A DNA stretch of 64,000 nt from Rhodocollybia butyracea (Eukaryota; Basidiomycota; Agaricomycetes; Agaricales; Omphalotaceae), in assembly GCA_015501585.1 (NCBI GenBank), contig JADNRY010000110.1, positions 1 to 64,000 of the forward strand. Reading direction: 5' to 3'. Below the pieces are notes generated by a model. That model saw only the letters and a program-made list of their open reading frames with translations. It did not search any database and had not been told where the DNA came from. The position numbers and the translations under genes are program-made. Below, piece by piece: positions 12,236-23,064 of this stretch. The first letter of the stretch is position 1. Every line of letters begins with the position of its first letter.

Positions 12236-12679
12236 TTACTTCCCGTAGTGTGAAGATTCTAGCCCCTGTGTTTGCGGAGGCAATGTTGCAGAAGTTGCTA
12301 GAAGCGGTGTGGCGCGGGAAAGAGCTTTGTACTCGGAAGCAGTTATCCTCACGCGAGTTCGATGGGGAGATCCTGGTGGATTCTTCGTGCTCTTAGAGAG
12401 ATGGTGAGAGAAGGGGAAAGGAAACTACTAGATCAAGCCAATGAATCTGAAAGGTCACGATACATGCTCAAAATCGTATGGAGCGTGACAGCGGATACTA
12501 TAAATCACAGTCAAAGCGTCTCCTTACAACTCTCAACAGTTCCCATCAGCTGTCATTTTTTTTACTCGTAAGAGACAAGCTAAGTATGTACAATCACAAA
12601 ATCAGCAGGATGTAAGTAAAGGGCAGCACAAACAAAGCATACAGTGACTCACCTCTCCAGAAAGCATCAAAAAGCATAA

Positions 12680-13650
12680 TCAAAAAACAAAGATACTTGG
12701 AATTCCTACAGGGTTGTTTATTACAAAGGTACCATATTACAAGAGTCAACTTACTCTTGAGAAATACTCCTATGGCAAGATTTGTCATCGGGAACACGAT
12801 AACAACTGAGCATGTCACCACTGATACCACCCAAACTGACCGGGGCTGACTAGCGATAGCTAGACACAGGACGGATGCAATGAAGCAGAGAACACCGAAA
12901 AGCATAGTGCTACCCATTGCATCGACAAGGGATGCCATACTCTGGATATGCGTACAAGATCTCTTTACCGAGATCAAGTCTAGTTGCTCTTCTCCACGCT
13001 TCATCAAAGCAAGGAGTCGTAGCGAAGCATCATGTAGTATGGGTGTATCATCCTTGGGATGAGCAGAAAGGGCAAGCACCCGAGTCTGGGCTTTTGCCAA
13101 GATCGATGAGAACAAGTCAGGAAATATGCCCGCGTTGTGTTCTTGAACTTCTAGTTGTTGCACTTCTGAAAGTACTTCCACTTCTGAAAGATTTTCAAAA
13201 ATCTTTAGCTGCTTTTCCACTTCAGATCTATAGTGCTGGATAGTCGTAGATGCTAGTAATGCTAGAAACGCTGTAATTACGTCCAGGAGGATCCCCGCAA
13301 AGCCTGTAATATTAGTTGCAAGGTGAGCAGCTGTCGAGTTATCCTGATACGAAAGCGCAATGATTTGAGATTGAACTGCAGCTAGGAAAGTGGCCTGTTT
13401 GAAAAATCTCAATAATATCATGTGCTTGTGCTTCAAAGGAACTCACAATGCTTGCTACAGAGCTCAACCGAACTTGCTGATCCCGGACGGAATCCCAGGT
13501 CATTTCGATATTTGTGGAGATAGCAAGATTTCAAATTGTTTGCAACACCCTGACAGGCACGGGCACAGGCATTACAGACCTTACAACAGGCAGAAATTCT
13601 TCCAAAGATTCTTTGAGTTGAGCCAAGTATCGAGCGAGCGGAGTGGGCAT
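12680..13650 (-). CDS. Multi-pass membrane protein, basidiomycete-type, unknown function
   Basis: Core model: complement(join(12680..12705, 12755..13394, 13447..13503 or further)). The intron 13395-13446 (GTGAGT...CAG) joins DQQVRLSSVASI to ATFLAAVQSQIIALSY. The protein has three or four hydrophobic helices (ITGFAGILLDVITAFLALLA; a long one around MLFGVLCFIASVLCLAIA; one around VVSVVTCSVVIVFPMTNLAI) separated by a polar stretch. This layout resembles a large family of uncharacterised agaricomycete membrane proteins. The same frame extends up to an ATG at 13650 but meets one TGA near 13530; a 108-base in-frame intron could skip it. The 3' intron 12706-12754 is a prediction; without it the frame ends at 12594. 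Function unknown. Confidence 0.6.
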
Positions 13651-14719
13651 GGCAATGAGATGGGCGGGCCAAAAGAGCAAAGAGGGGATATTCAAGAGAT
13701 GGAAGGTAATATGTGGGTAGGCGTGGGACAGGTATCCTTAATCCGAGTGGCAGCCCCGATTCTGTTTGTCTATATATATGGGAAGACGTATCACATCGAT
13801 TATTCTGCCTGGCTTCTACCTTCTATTCGATATAAATATCTTGCCCTATTATTTTATGTAGGCCGTCCGATGTAATCGATCAGAGAGTACTGAGATGCAA
13901 GATGTCATGGGGAAGTGCAGGCCATTGAGTTATGGCGCGGAGAAAACGACTCAGCATAATCAAAGCAATCAAAGTGTACTCGTGAGAGAGTAGAGATGGA
14001 GGAGGATACGGATTACATCCCAGAACCAATAACTGTTCGATCATCCAGTCTTGGATTTGACGTCGAAGCATGAGGCGACCTTTCTTGCGGTAAGCTTCTG
14101 CAACTGTATGTTCTAAGCGCATGTGTGTAGCGTGCCCCGGCTGTTCTACTGGCACCGCAGTAATTTCTAAATCCGGCGTTCAGCGCTTGGACCTTGGCGT
14201 GTACCAAATCCTTCCTTCCACAGCTCGCGGTGCTTGTGTAAATCTACGTACCATACCGTTTTTGATACCGCCAATACCATCTCACTTCTTCCTATGGACC
14301 ACTGTATCATACACGGTATCATACCTATGAAGTATAAAGCTCTAAGTACCTAGCACTAAGGCTACGTGAGACGACTCCGAGGACTACCCAGCGGATAGGT
14401 TTCAAAGACGTTTGCCCTTTTATTAGTCACTTCAATCAGAGTTGGTGTCTGGTGTATTTATCAATGTAGTAACAGGCAGTGAGCAAACACTCATTGAGAA
14501 GCATTTAGTACTTATGTTTGTAAGTATCCTTAGATCCAATGGTTGGTCAATTAATCACCACAGTTTTACGCGATCGTCTCTCAAGATCTCAAGCTTTGCG
14601 CCCCAAACACCAATAATATTCAATACCACCAGGAAAATTACAATCAAATACACCTACAGTGTACGAACAAGTGTTGACAGAACATATACAGAGGAAAATT
14701 CTGTGTTTACGTTGTGGAC
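13651..14719. other. Intergenic, no gene recognised
   Basis: Short open frames on both strands show no recognisable family and overlap each other. A short repeated element CGGTATCATAC-like occurs near 14300-14325. The region separates the membrane protein gene from the carbohydrate-binding protein gene; both are transcribed leftward. Confidence 0.45.
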
Positions 14720-15541
14720 TTAACTCGTAGACTGAGTAGGAGTCACAGACGGAGTAGTGGTAGTAGTACAGGCAGACGGGGTGATGTCGCAAGGATCCCT
14801 ACACTTATCGGCAATATTAATCAAACCTGGACAACAGGCATAAAACTCGCAGGCGATATCGTTGCACACTGGGTTGGTCCCGTCCAGACCAATGCAGGTG
14901 GGTGGTGGAGGAGGGACAGGCGCCAATTGGCCATCAGTGCAGCTGTTCGTTCGTCAGTAGTTGTGCTTTGGTGGGGGATGAGATGGTGCATACTTGTATT
15001 GCCAGGGCGCGTAACAACTGTCACCGCACCTCAAGGTCGCGTTCCCTTCCATGTAAGGACAGAGGAAATCCCCGTCGAAGCATACATACTGCGTTCCTCG
15101 TCAGCAAAAGAATTCCCAACGGTGTAGTACGCACCTGATACGGAGAGAATCGTGCATCACCACAGTCCTCAAGGGTATCTGGGACACTTGGAGGGAAGGG
15201 CTCAAGTGTAGTGTTCGAGCAGCTGTTGTACAATGTCCGTCAGCATAGAATGGAGTAATTTGTCACAGATAGTCAAAGAGTACCCACCTATACAGGGTAG
15301 TCGAGTAGCACGCATCACCGCATTGGAGATATATATCGCCGTTAAGAATTGGACAGAGGAAACTGTCGTTAAAACAGGTGTACTGTTTACCGATAAGCAA
15401 TCTTTCTTCGCGTCTGGAAGAATTAAGATCGGAACATACCTGAGAAGGGTCGTACATCGCATCACCGCAGCTATCAAGATTCTGAGCAGAAACGAAGCTG
15501 GCGGCAAGCGCAGTAAGGACTAGGGAGATGAGCGGGGCCAT
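14720..15541 (-). CDS. Secreted protein with two cysteine-rich carbohydrate-binding modules (CBM52-like)
   Basis: Model: complement(join(14720..14942, 14994..15088, 15135..15222, 15288..15382, 15440..15541)), 200 residues; all four introns (46-65 bases) have GT-AG borders and keep frame. Residues 1-19 are a signal peptide (MAPLISLVLTALAASFVSA). Two tandem modules follow the pattern CGDAxYxPxQYxCF, FLCP, NG, CGDxCY, as in the cysteine-rich carbohydrate-binding domain (Pfam Carb_bind, CBM52) found at the end of fungal endo-1,3-beta-glucanases. A proline spacer (PVPPPPPTC) leads to a third cysteine-rich stretch and a Thr/Ser tail. There is no catalytic domain, so it is a free-standing wall- or glucan-binding protein rather than an enzyme (inference). 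Exon borders repeat at the same place in each module, which points to internal exon duplication. Confidence 0.87.
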
Positions 15542-15570
15542 GTTGATGAAATATTACGGCCCTGTGTATC

Positions 15571-15580
15571 CTTTTTATAC
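15571..15580 (-). promoter_or_regulatory. TATA-like box of the carbohydrate-binding protein gene
   Basis: The minus strand reads GTATAAAAAGG about 30-40 bases upstream of the start codon at 15541. It is close to consensus, but the transcription start is not known. Confidence 0.5.
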
Positions 15581-16827
15581 GAGTGGCGAGGCCAAATAGC
15601 TGGCCGTTCAAGCGTTCAAGGCCCAGGGGCCTGATGAGTGCTTGTAATGCGTATAAACAAATTGACAAGGTGTTGAAGGATTGATCGTTTGGCGTAAGGG
15701 TCCGGCAAGAGTCGTCTGTCCATTGTTCAATAGTCGGTTGACCTGCGACTGATTGGAGAATGTTATGTGCCTTTCCAGATAGACTCGGAGCAAGAAGATG
15801 GGGTGAAGATCGAGACAGCAGCGCTTTCGGAGGTAACACCATGGAAATTGGGTGACTCAGAGGCTGAACGAAGGTACTTTTTAGAAACCTTGAGGAAGTA
15901 AAGATGTGTACAGTTGGTGGACCAGTTGATGAACACGTAAGACTCATTTTTTGCTCCTGATTTCATGCAGCATGGAGAGGATGGAAGGTGTTAAGATTTA
16001 CGGTGAGTACTATGTACTATCATTTCAGCTGTAGAAATTTTACTCAACGTTCATGTCGCGCGTGAGTCGCGCCCTTCACGGACGTCAATGAACTTAGCCT
16101 AGCCCTTGTTCTACCAATTCTACATGTTCCCTGCCAAGAGACTTTTGAGCGAATTCTTGTAGCTGCGACTCGGACACAGTTTGTTCCTTGGTGGGTTCGG
16201 AATTTCATCGCTACCACGAAGGCGCAAGGAGATCATTTTGTCTGCTTTTTATCAGAGCTAGCCATCTCAGGCTACGTCCGTTGTGAAACAGTAAAAGGGA
16301 AAGATGTATCAAGTTAGCTTAAGCGCTCGTTTGCCCGGTTGGCTTCCGGGGCGCTTGCCTCACGTCATTCGATTTCTCCACCGAGAAACCACAATCCTTT
16401 CAGCACCATGTCATTACAGCACTCTAAACACCCTAATAACCTAATCTCCTCGTTTACCCTGCATACATCAACTTCTCCGTTCGCCTCGTGCCTGTCCAAA
16501 ATCAAGGGGTGATAGCCTTTCTGAAATAGCTGATTTCTTCGACTTCCGGATAAGGGTTAACCGGAACCGGTAACTGGTAACGTCTTGCGAGATATCTCTG
16601 CCAATCTCGAGACCCTGTCATCCTCATCTACTACTTTTCCTCTGTCACGGCGGACTCAAGAGGCTTTCCAGGAAAATGCAAGTACTACCGATGCGCCAAC
16701 GTGAACGGGGATCAGTCATGGACTGAGACTACGAAGGAGATGAATTGAACCCAGTGTGTTCTGCAAGAACGTCCTAGTGTACAACTTTACTTAAAAGAAT
16801 TGAAGGTAAACCGTAAATGAATCATGA
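15581..16827. other. Intergenic, no gene recognised
   Basis: Only short overlapping frames are present and none shows a known motif. It lies between the 5' end of the carbohydrate-binding protein gene and the 3' end of the WD40-kinase gene. Repeats were not seen. Confidence 0.45.
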
Positions 16828-18941
16828 TCAGGCCATCGCATTCAAGCGTTCAACATAGCGAGTCATTGTAAGTCGCTTGTCGACATCTCCCTCCCACCCA
16901 TTCTCCCACAACGCCCAAAGCTCATCCGATACGTTAGAAGGACGTGGAGGTTTCTCATTCCGAGTAATCATCGTAGCAACTTGAAATTCTTGGACTTTGG
17001 GGAATGGAATATCGCCCGTGTAGACTTCCTGTAAAGGTGATAATGGTGTTAGTTGAACGACTTGGGTACTGATAAAAATTTCATACCAAACAAGTCATAG
17101 TATACGCAAAGACATCGCTCGCAGCTGACATCTTGGACATGTCATTCAGCAATTCGGGAGCCATCCACCGATATGCAGCAGTCGATCCGCCGCCGCCTTG
17201 CATTATAGGACTGTCCTTGAGGATCTTCAACAATCCGGTGTCTGCAACAGCCGGGTTACCTAGTTCATCAATCAGAATGCTCGACTGAAAAAGGAATCAA
17301 AGCTGTGTTGGTGAATGTAAAGTAATGGACCCACTTACCGCTCGTAAATCGCCATGGATGACGTTATTGGCTGAAGAAAATGTCAGCGGTCAGGTTCAAA
17401 TTAGACAAAACTGTGGACAGACAGTGAAGGTACGCGACACCTTCTGCGATCCCTTTGATGAGCTCCATCCGATCGAATTGTTGCTTGGACTTAAGATATT
17501 CTGTGAGTAGCCCTGTACATGATTTATTGAGAGTACATCAAAGCTTTATCTTGCTCTCGCTCACCGTTCATCATCCACGAGCTTACCATCGAAGGAAAGT
17601 CACCAAACTCGACAGCGGTTGTAACACCCAGCAGCGGAACAAGATTGGGGTGGTCCAACTTGTACCAGGTGTCGAGTTCCTTATGAAAGGTCTGGAAGAA
17701 CGATTCAGTGAAGAGCAAAGAAGAAGAAGCGCTTAGAACAAATGCACCGACTCAAATGCTTTCCTTTCCTCATCGCTACTTTGAGGATTGAAGCCAGTCC
17801 TGAAAGACTTGATTGCCACAACATGCAGCAAACGTTTAGAGTACTGGACTTCGAAGGCCCCGCGGTGGATGTCATAGAACAGACCCGGAAAAGGTCTCGA
17901 TTGGGACTTCGTCACTTTGGACGTGATGTCCATATCTTTCAAGTCGGATGGGACGTTGTTTGATGGCGTGTCCCCACCACCGCTAGAACCTACTTGAACA
18001 GCTTTCATATCATATACAAACACGTCCATCCCAATAGCGATGGCTACCCGCCTCCGTGCGTAGTCCAGAGCGATGTTCTGGGCGGTGAATGGTAGACCAA
18101 GGACGGAGATATGTTTTTCCTGACCAATATCCCAAACATCCAACTGAGAACCATTCGAGATGATTAAGACTGTGTTGTCGGGGTCAAATACGAGTCGGTT
18201 GACACGGCCTGTTTGAGCAGGCTCGATTTTCCGCAGAAACTGAATGGAATTTTTGCTTGTCGCGTCCCAAAGGCATACAACTCCCGCAGCATCCCCGGAC
18301 GCAATCGATCGCCCATCATGCGACCAAACGCAAGAGGTAATTTCGGTAGTATGTCTGCCATTTCCACCGAACTGCACAGGTAAGAACTGCTTTGTTCCTT
18401 CCCCACTGGGATAATCAAGATACTGTAGCGAACCGTCCTTATAGCCGAGCACCAGGGATATTCCATCGGGGGCGCAAGCGAGAGCTGTTGGGAACGCACT
18501 CAGGCTCCCAGAAGAGTAGGTTTGTTTGCTGCCGCCTTTGAAAAGGTTGAATGACTCATTCCGAGCAAGAAAGAAATTGTCGTTATTGCCGGAATCAAGA
18601 CTGGTAGGTAGACTACTACCGTAAGTCCACCCTATCAACTTCCATGTAGATCCTCCACCGGAATCCCGTTTGAACATCTCAGTGAACTGGCTGTCCCTAG
18701 ACAGAACGATCTTGTCCGCCTCGGAACGCAAAAACAGCCCAGAGAAATAACCCTTCGCTTCCCCTGCACTTGAGCCGTCACTGACGTTCAAGAAAGAGAC
18801 AGAAGTAGGGACTGTATTCTTCCCAACGGCAAGAACCCTTCCATCAGCAGAAAAGGAGAGGGAGCAGCCAATAGAGCCAGCGGGAAACCTGTTGGCTACA
18901 AGGGTGGATTTGACGAAGGTATACTTGAAAGAAGTGGCCAT
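16828..18941 (-). CDS. WD40-like protein fused to a degenerate TKL-type protein kinase
   Basis: Model: complement(join(16828..17028, 17087..17284, 17339..17370, 17423..17512, 17565..17691, 17748..18941)), 613 residues. The N-half (about residues 1-330) has WD40-like blades (ITSCVWSHDGRSIASGD, GVVCLWDAT, NRLVFDPDNTVLI, LDVWDIG). A Ser/Gly linker follows, then a kinase domain. The kinase keeps the lysine (VVAIKSF), HGDLRA with its catalytic Asp, and RWMAPELL, but the loop Asn is Ser (HGDLRASSILID) and DFG is DTG (VADTGLL). The glycine loop is also poor. It may be a weak kinase or pseudokinase that uses its propeller to bind partners; this is inference. The start at 18941 is preferred because the paralogue starts at the matching Met. 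A tandem broken copy lies just upstream. Confidence 0.87.
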
Positions 18942-18968
18942 TGTTGGGGGAGATCGATTTCGGATACG

Positions 18969-18982
18969 ACTTATATATAAAT
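18969..18982 (-). promoter_or_regulatory. TATA-like box of the intact WD40-kinase gene
   Basis: Minus strand TTTATATATAAG about 35 bases before the ATG at 18941. The broken paralogue has TTTATAAG at the same relative place (23055-23064), so the element is conserved between the two copies. Confidence 0.5.
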
Positions 18983-19880
18983 ACCACACCGCGCCTCGAA
19001 AGTGGAAAAGCAATATTTCTTTTTTGGTGGCAAGTGGTGTTGCTGTCCACCGTGTGATATCGGTCCCATAAATATTCCGTGTACTGGGATTAGTCTATCT
19101 GTCATGCTGCCAGTGCGAAGTCCCATGAACGTTTTGAACATCCGCGCCTATCAACTATAGAATCTGGGGTCCATCTATAATCCGATATCGATTAAAGATT
19201 ATTGTCAGTATGCAGTGTAGGGTACTATATTTGGTCAAATGTTTCCTGCTTAAGGCGCCCACCGCTAAGATAAATGAAATTCTCGAAGTGTTCCTTGGAC
19301 AACATGATCAAACTAGCAATGTAGCATGCAATATTTATTGGGATTTCAGTACGCTTTTGACAATCATATAAAGAGTATGTAACGCTACATCCTTGAGAAA
19401 TTAATGAACAAGCCGCTAGAAATTAAACTGGCGCTACGGTATCGAGTCAGCCAAGACCCGATACAGCTATTCTAGCTTTACCTGTACGTTTTGTACATCC
19501 CAGATCCGATATCTAGCGGAACAAATCCCATAATTTGGAGGGTGTTGCTTCTCATATGTATTGGGTCAGCTGTTGTTGAATCCCATGATAGAGCTTGAGA
19601 ATGCGGGGCGTGGAAAGGAGGTGTTTGATTATGACGATTGAACGAGTTGAGTGCGTTAGTACTTACCGTAACTACCGTAACTCCATTCATTCTAGCCCCC
19701 CAAGTAGTAGTGCTTACTCATGTCTCAAATCCTGTTCTCAATCTTCGTTTCAACCCATACGAAAGTATCTGATAGTAAACACTTGTATTCCAGTGGAATG
19801 GGACTTGGGCCCATTTGTGATGATGCGTGCTAAGAAGAGCCTTCTATACTACTAATCAATATACAGGTATAATAGGTGAT
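18983..19880. other. Spacer between tandem WD40-kinase copies
   Basis: No gene recognised in this AT-rich spacer of about 0.9 kb. A direct repeat ACTTACCGTAACT/ACCGTAACTCC lies near 19660-19685. Confidence 0.45.
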
Positions 19881-20671
19881 TCAGGACATTGCGTTCAGAC
19901 GGTCAATGTATCGACTCATTGCGGGGCGCCGGTTGATCTCTTTATCCCATCCATTCTTCCACAACTCCCAAAGGGCATCCGATACATTGGAAGGACGTGG
20001 AGGTTTCTCACCCAGAAGGATTTTATTGGCAACTTGGAATTCACGGAGGCCGGCAGCGTAGATCTCCTGTAACAGAACTGACGTTAGCGGAGCATAATCA
20101 ATCGCATTGCCAGTGTCATACCCAAGAAGTCATTGTGAACGCAAAGACATCACTTGCATATGTTCTTTTGAGGTCGTTAAATAGTTCAGGTGCCATCCAT
20201 CGATAGACAGAAGCTAACCCCCTGCCTCGCATCAAAGGAGTGTTATCAAGGATCTTCAGGAGTCCAGTGTCTGCAAGGCGTGGGTTACCTCGCTCATCAA
20301 TCAAAATACTAGCCTTGAAGAGATAATATAATTCTGACACAGTTGAAATTTAGAAATGCTTACAGCCCGGATATCACCATGCACAAGGTTGTGGGCTGGA
20401 GAAGAAAATTTATCAGCAAATAGGTTAAATATCAATAACAAACCTGAACAGACAATGAAGATACATGACACCATTTGCAACCCCTTTGGTGAGTGTCAAT
20501 TGATCATATATGTTGTTTGATTTGAGATATTCAGTGAGGAGACCCGTGATTTGAGATATCAAGAAGATGATTCTTGGGCTCTAATAGCTGACTCACCTTT
20601 GATCATCCAAGAAGTTACAATAGCGGGAAATTGGCCAAATTCAGGCAAGACTGGGGCGGTGGTAACACCAA

Positions 20672-21250
20672 TAGTGTTGTGCCGGCTGGGGCCCGGCTCA
20701 GAAGCCCCGGCTACGGCTCAAAAGCCCCGGCCAAGGCTCGTCAAAAATCTGAGCCGGGCCCTAGCCCCCACGAAGGGCCGGCTCAAAGCCGGCTCAGGCT
20801 CAGGCCGGGCCCAAGCGCTAAAGAGACATGTCTTGAGGCGCTAAGCTCCCCGTCCTGGGTGGATTCTACACCATGATACTTTTGGCTTTCTGGTTGCTTT
20901 CTGAGTGTGTGCAGGTTATACACCTGCTTTTTGAGATGATTTGGATCTGTAAGGCCAATGCAATTCATTCATCAGATAGGTGGAACAAATTGTTTGACAC
21001 TAATGGAGCCTTTTTTCAGCCTGGTTAATATCTCTGGAAACCTTGAGTGTAAAATTGGGCATAAGTGATGATACATGTAGTGTAATTTCTGGCGTGCTGC
21101 TCTATGCTTCATTTAGCGCTGAGCTCCGGCTCAGGCCCTGGCCCAGGGCTTTGAGAATTCTGAGCCGGGCCTTGAGCCCCCTGAGCCCTATGACGGCTGG
21201 GGCCAGGCTAGGCTCAAAGACGGCCCTGAGCCGTAGCCGGCACATCACTA
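20672..21250. mobile_element. hAT-type non-autonomous element (579 bp) with perfect 8-bp target duplication
   Basis: Left end TAGTGTTGTGCCGGCT and right end AGCCGGCACATCACTA are inverted repeats. AACACCAA flanks both sides exactly (20664-20671 and 21251-21258). Subterminal regions are GC-rich and packed with GGCTCAG/CTGAGCC motifs, while the centre is AT-rich. There is no transposase frame, so it depends on an outside hAT transposase. Removing the element and one target copy restores the kinase frame (VRLIGVTTAP), which proves the insertion borders. Confidence 0.93.
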
Positions 21251-22142
21251 AACACCAATAAGACGGACCAGATTGTTGTGCTTTAATCTACGCCAGGTCT
21301 TCAGTTCCTGGGAGAGGGACTACAAAGGATAGTTCAATACGGATCTGACCAGGATAGCATGATGCATCCGACACACCGACTCAAATGTTCTGTGCTCTTG
21401 AACACTACTCTGTAGATCAAACCCAGTATGCAGGCACTTGATGGCAACAACGTGCCCAAAAACGTCTGCATCGAAGACGCCACGATGGATCGTCTAGTCA
21501 CAGACCTTCGGTCTGTGACCTGCTAACCTTGGAAGTGATATCCATGTCCTTCAAGTCGGAGGCGACAGGAATGGAAGGCTTGTCTCTGTCAGAACGGTGA
21601 CTAGAATCTCCACTGCCACTAGAACCCCCCAGGCCGCTGTGATCTGCACTACCACTGGAACCCCCAGAGCCTCTTTGACTAGATTGAGATTCCAACCCAG
21701 TAACCCTCATATCATACACAAGTACGTCGTTCCCTACGGCGATTGCTACTCGCTTCCATGGATAATCTAAAGCGAGGCACTGGGCACTAGATGGCAGACC
21801 AGTGATATATCTCTTGTGGCTGATATCCCGGACAAGGAGCTGAGAACCACTCAATATAACCAAGATGGTGTTGTCAGGGTCAAAAATGAGTCGGTCGATA
21901 CGGCCTGCTCGAAAAGGCGGGATTATTTCCAGATATTTAATAGACTCTTTATTTGTTGCATCCCCAAGGCATACAACACCACTTATGTCCCCTGCAGCGA
22001 TCCATCGTACATCATGTGACCAAACGCAGGCGCTGATTTTGGTTTGTATGCCAGCTGCACTGAACTGTGAAGGATGAGGTTCAACTTGCAATGATCCATA
22101 TGGATTACTAGTAGGATAACTGAGATACTGCAGTGAACCATC

Positions 22143-22526
22143 TGTAGGAATTTATGGATAGGCAGATTTGCAAGTGCCTTGGTGTACAAACCTGGACTGA
22201 CTCATATGAACTGGAGTCATAATGTGTCAATATTGCATTGACTCATTTGTAGTACATAGTTACTGTGCATTGAGTCATTGACTGTGCTTGACTGTGCAAT
22301 AATTCTAAATGACTCATAATGACTTGCCTGGACTTAAAGCAAGTCAATTCCCTTATGTAGTGTAGTATACAATTGTATGGTATATAAGTACCTAGTTTTA
22401 TGGAATGAGACCCCATCGGGTTATTGACCCAGGGCTTTACCCATCTCTACCCTCTGGTGTGCTTTTGTCCCCACATTTGGAGGATGAGCATAGCTTGTAT
22501 CTGAATTTTCCCCCTTTACAACAACA
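22143..22526. mobile_element. LTR-like insertion (384 bp) flanked by 5-bp duplication CCATC
   Basis: The insert begins TGTAGGAATTT and ends TTTACAACAACA (TG...CA). It is flanked by CCATC at 22138-22142 and 22527-22531. Its removal restores LGYGDGSLQYL, the sequence expected from the intact paralogue. An inner GTATATAAG could be a promoter element. Size, TG...CA ends and 5-bp duplication fit a solo LTR left by recombination of a retrotransposon. The last part is open on the minus strand only by chance. Confidence 0.8.
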
Positions 22527-23054
22527 CCATCACCATAGCCTAACACAAGGGAAATTCCCTCATGGGCACAAGCGATAGCTGTTGGGGGCATATGAAGGCA
22601 TCCATAAGATGAATAATTCATGCTATTGCCCTTGTATAGAGATCCTCCGCTTACAGCAAAGAAGTTATCGGCCTGGCTGGAGTCGATGGCGGTATGCCCA
22701 GAAGCCCAAGTGGACCCCACCATGCTCCATGTTAATGCTCCGCTAGGATCTCGCCTAAACAGCTGGCTGTAGGGGCCTTCCCTAGATAGAAGAATTTTGT
22801 TTGCCTCAGTGCGCAAAAATAGCCCAGAGAAATAGTTCTCCACTTTCCTTGCACTTGAGCCATCATTGATGTTCAAGAAAGAGACAGAAGAAGGGCTCGT
22901 GTCTTTCCCAACAGCTAGAAGGTTTCCATCGGCAGAGAATGATAGAGAGGAGCTGACATAGCCAACAGGAAAGCTGCTGGTTACAAGGGTAGATTTGACA
23001 AACGTATACTTGAAGGAAGATGTCATTCTTAGGGGAGATTTAATCTCAGAGGCA

Positions 23055-23064
23055 GCTTATAAAA
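23055..23064 (-). promoter_or_regulatory. TATA-like box of the broken WD40-kinase copy
   Basis: Minus strand TTTATAAG about 30 bases before the ATG at 23026, at the same spacing as in the intact copy. Confidence 0.45.

Larger units (their letters stand above)
2984..12250. mobile_element. CACTA (EnSpm)-type DNA transposon, 9.3 kb, with nested insertions
   Basis: The left end reads CACTACGGGAAG and the right end CTTCCCGTAGTG. The terminal inverted repeat extends with few mismatches over about 35 bases. TGAA lies immediately outside both ends (2980-2983 and 12251-12254), a plausible target duplication for this superfamily. Both subterminal regions are packed with degenerate copies of a GATTGTC motif in both orientations (about 3005-3540 and 11905-12235), as expected for transposase-binding arrays. 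I see no intact transposase inside; the interior holds short open frames and other nested repeats, so this copy looks non-autonomous or decayed. The ends are the strong evidence; that everything between them moved as one unit is inference. Confidence 0.75.
19881..23026 (-). pseudogene. Second WD40-kinase copy, broken by two transposon insertions
   Basis: Parallel in order and exon structure to the gene at 16828-18941. The N-terminal exon starts at 23026 (MTSSFKYTFVKSTLV), and the matching stop TGA lies at 19881-19883. The WD40 half is cut by a 384-bp LTR-like insertion (22143-22526); the kinase half is cut in the exon that encodes NLVRLIGVTT by a 579-bp hAT-type element (20672-21250). At about 21497-21519 an in-frame TGA falls within a perfect hairpin, and the reading frame around the glycine loop also shifts. 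The remaining kinase exons read HGDIRAASILID, LADTGLL and RWMAPELF, with the same Ser and DTG substitutions as the intact copy. Splice signals elsewhere are preserved, so inactivation looks fairly recent. Confidence 0.88.

Noticed and set aside
17733..19013. Longer WD40-kinase start at 19013 (MLFHFRG...)
   Set aside because: The extra residues would read through the TATA-like region, and the paralogue starts at the Met matching 18941.
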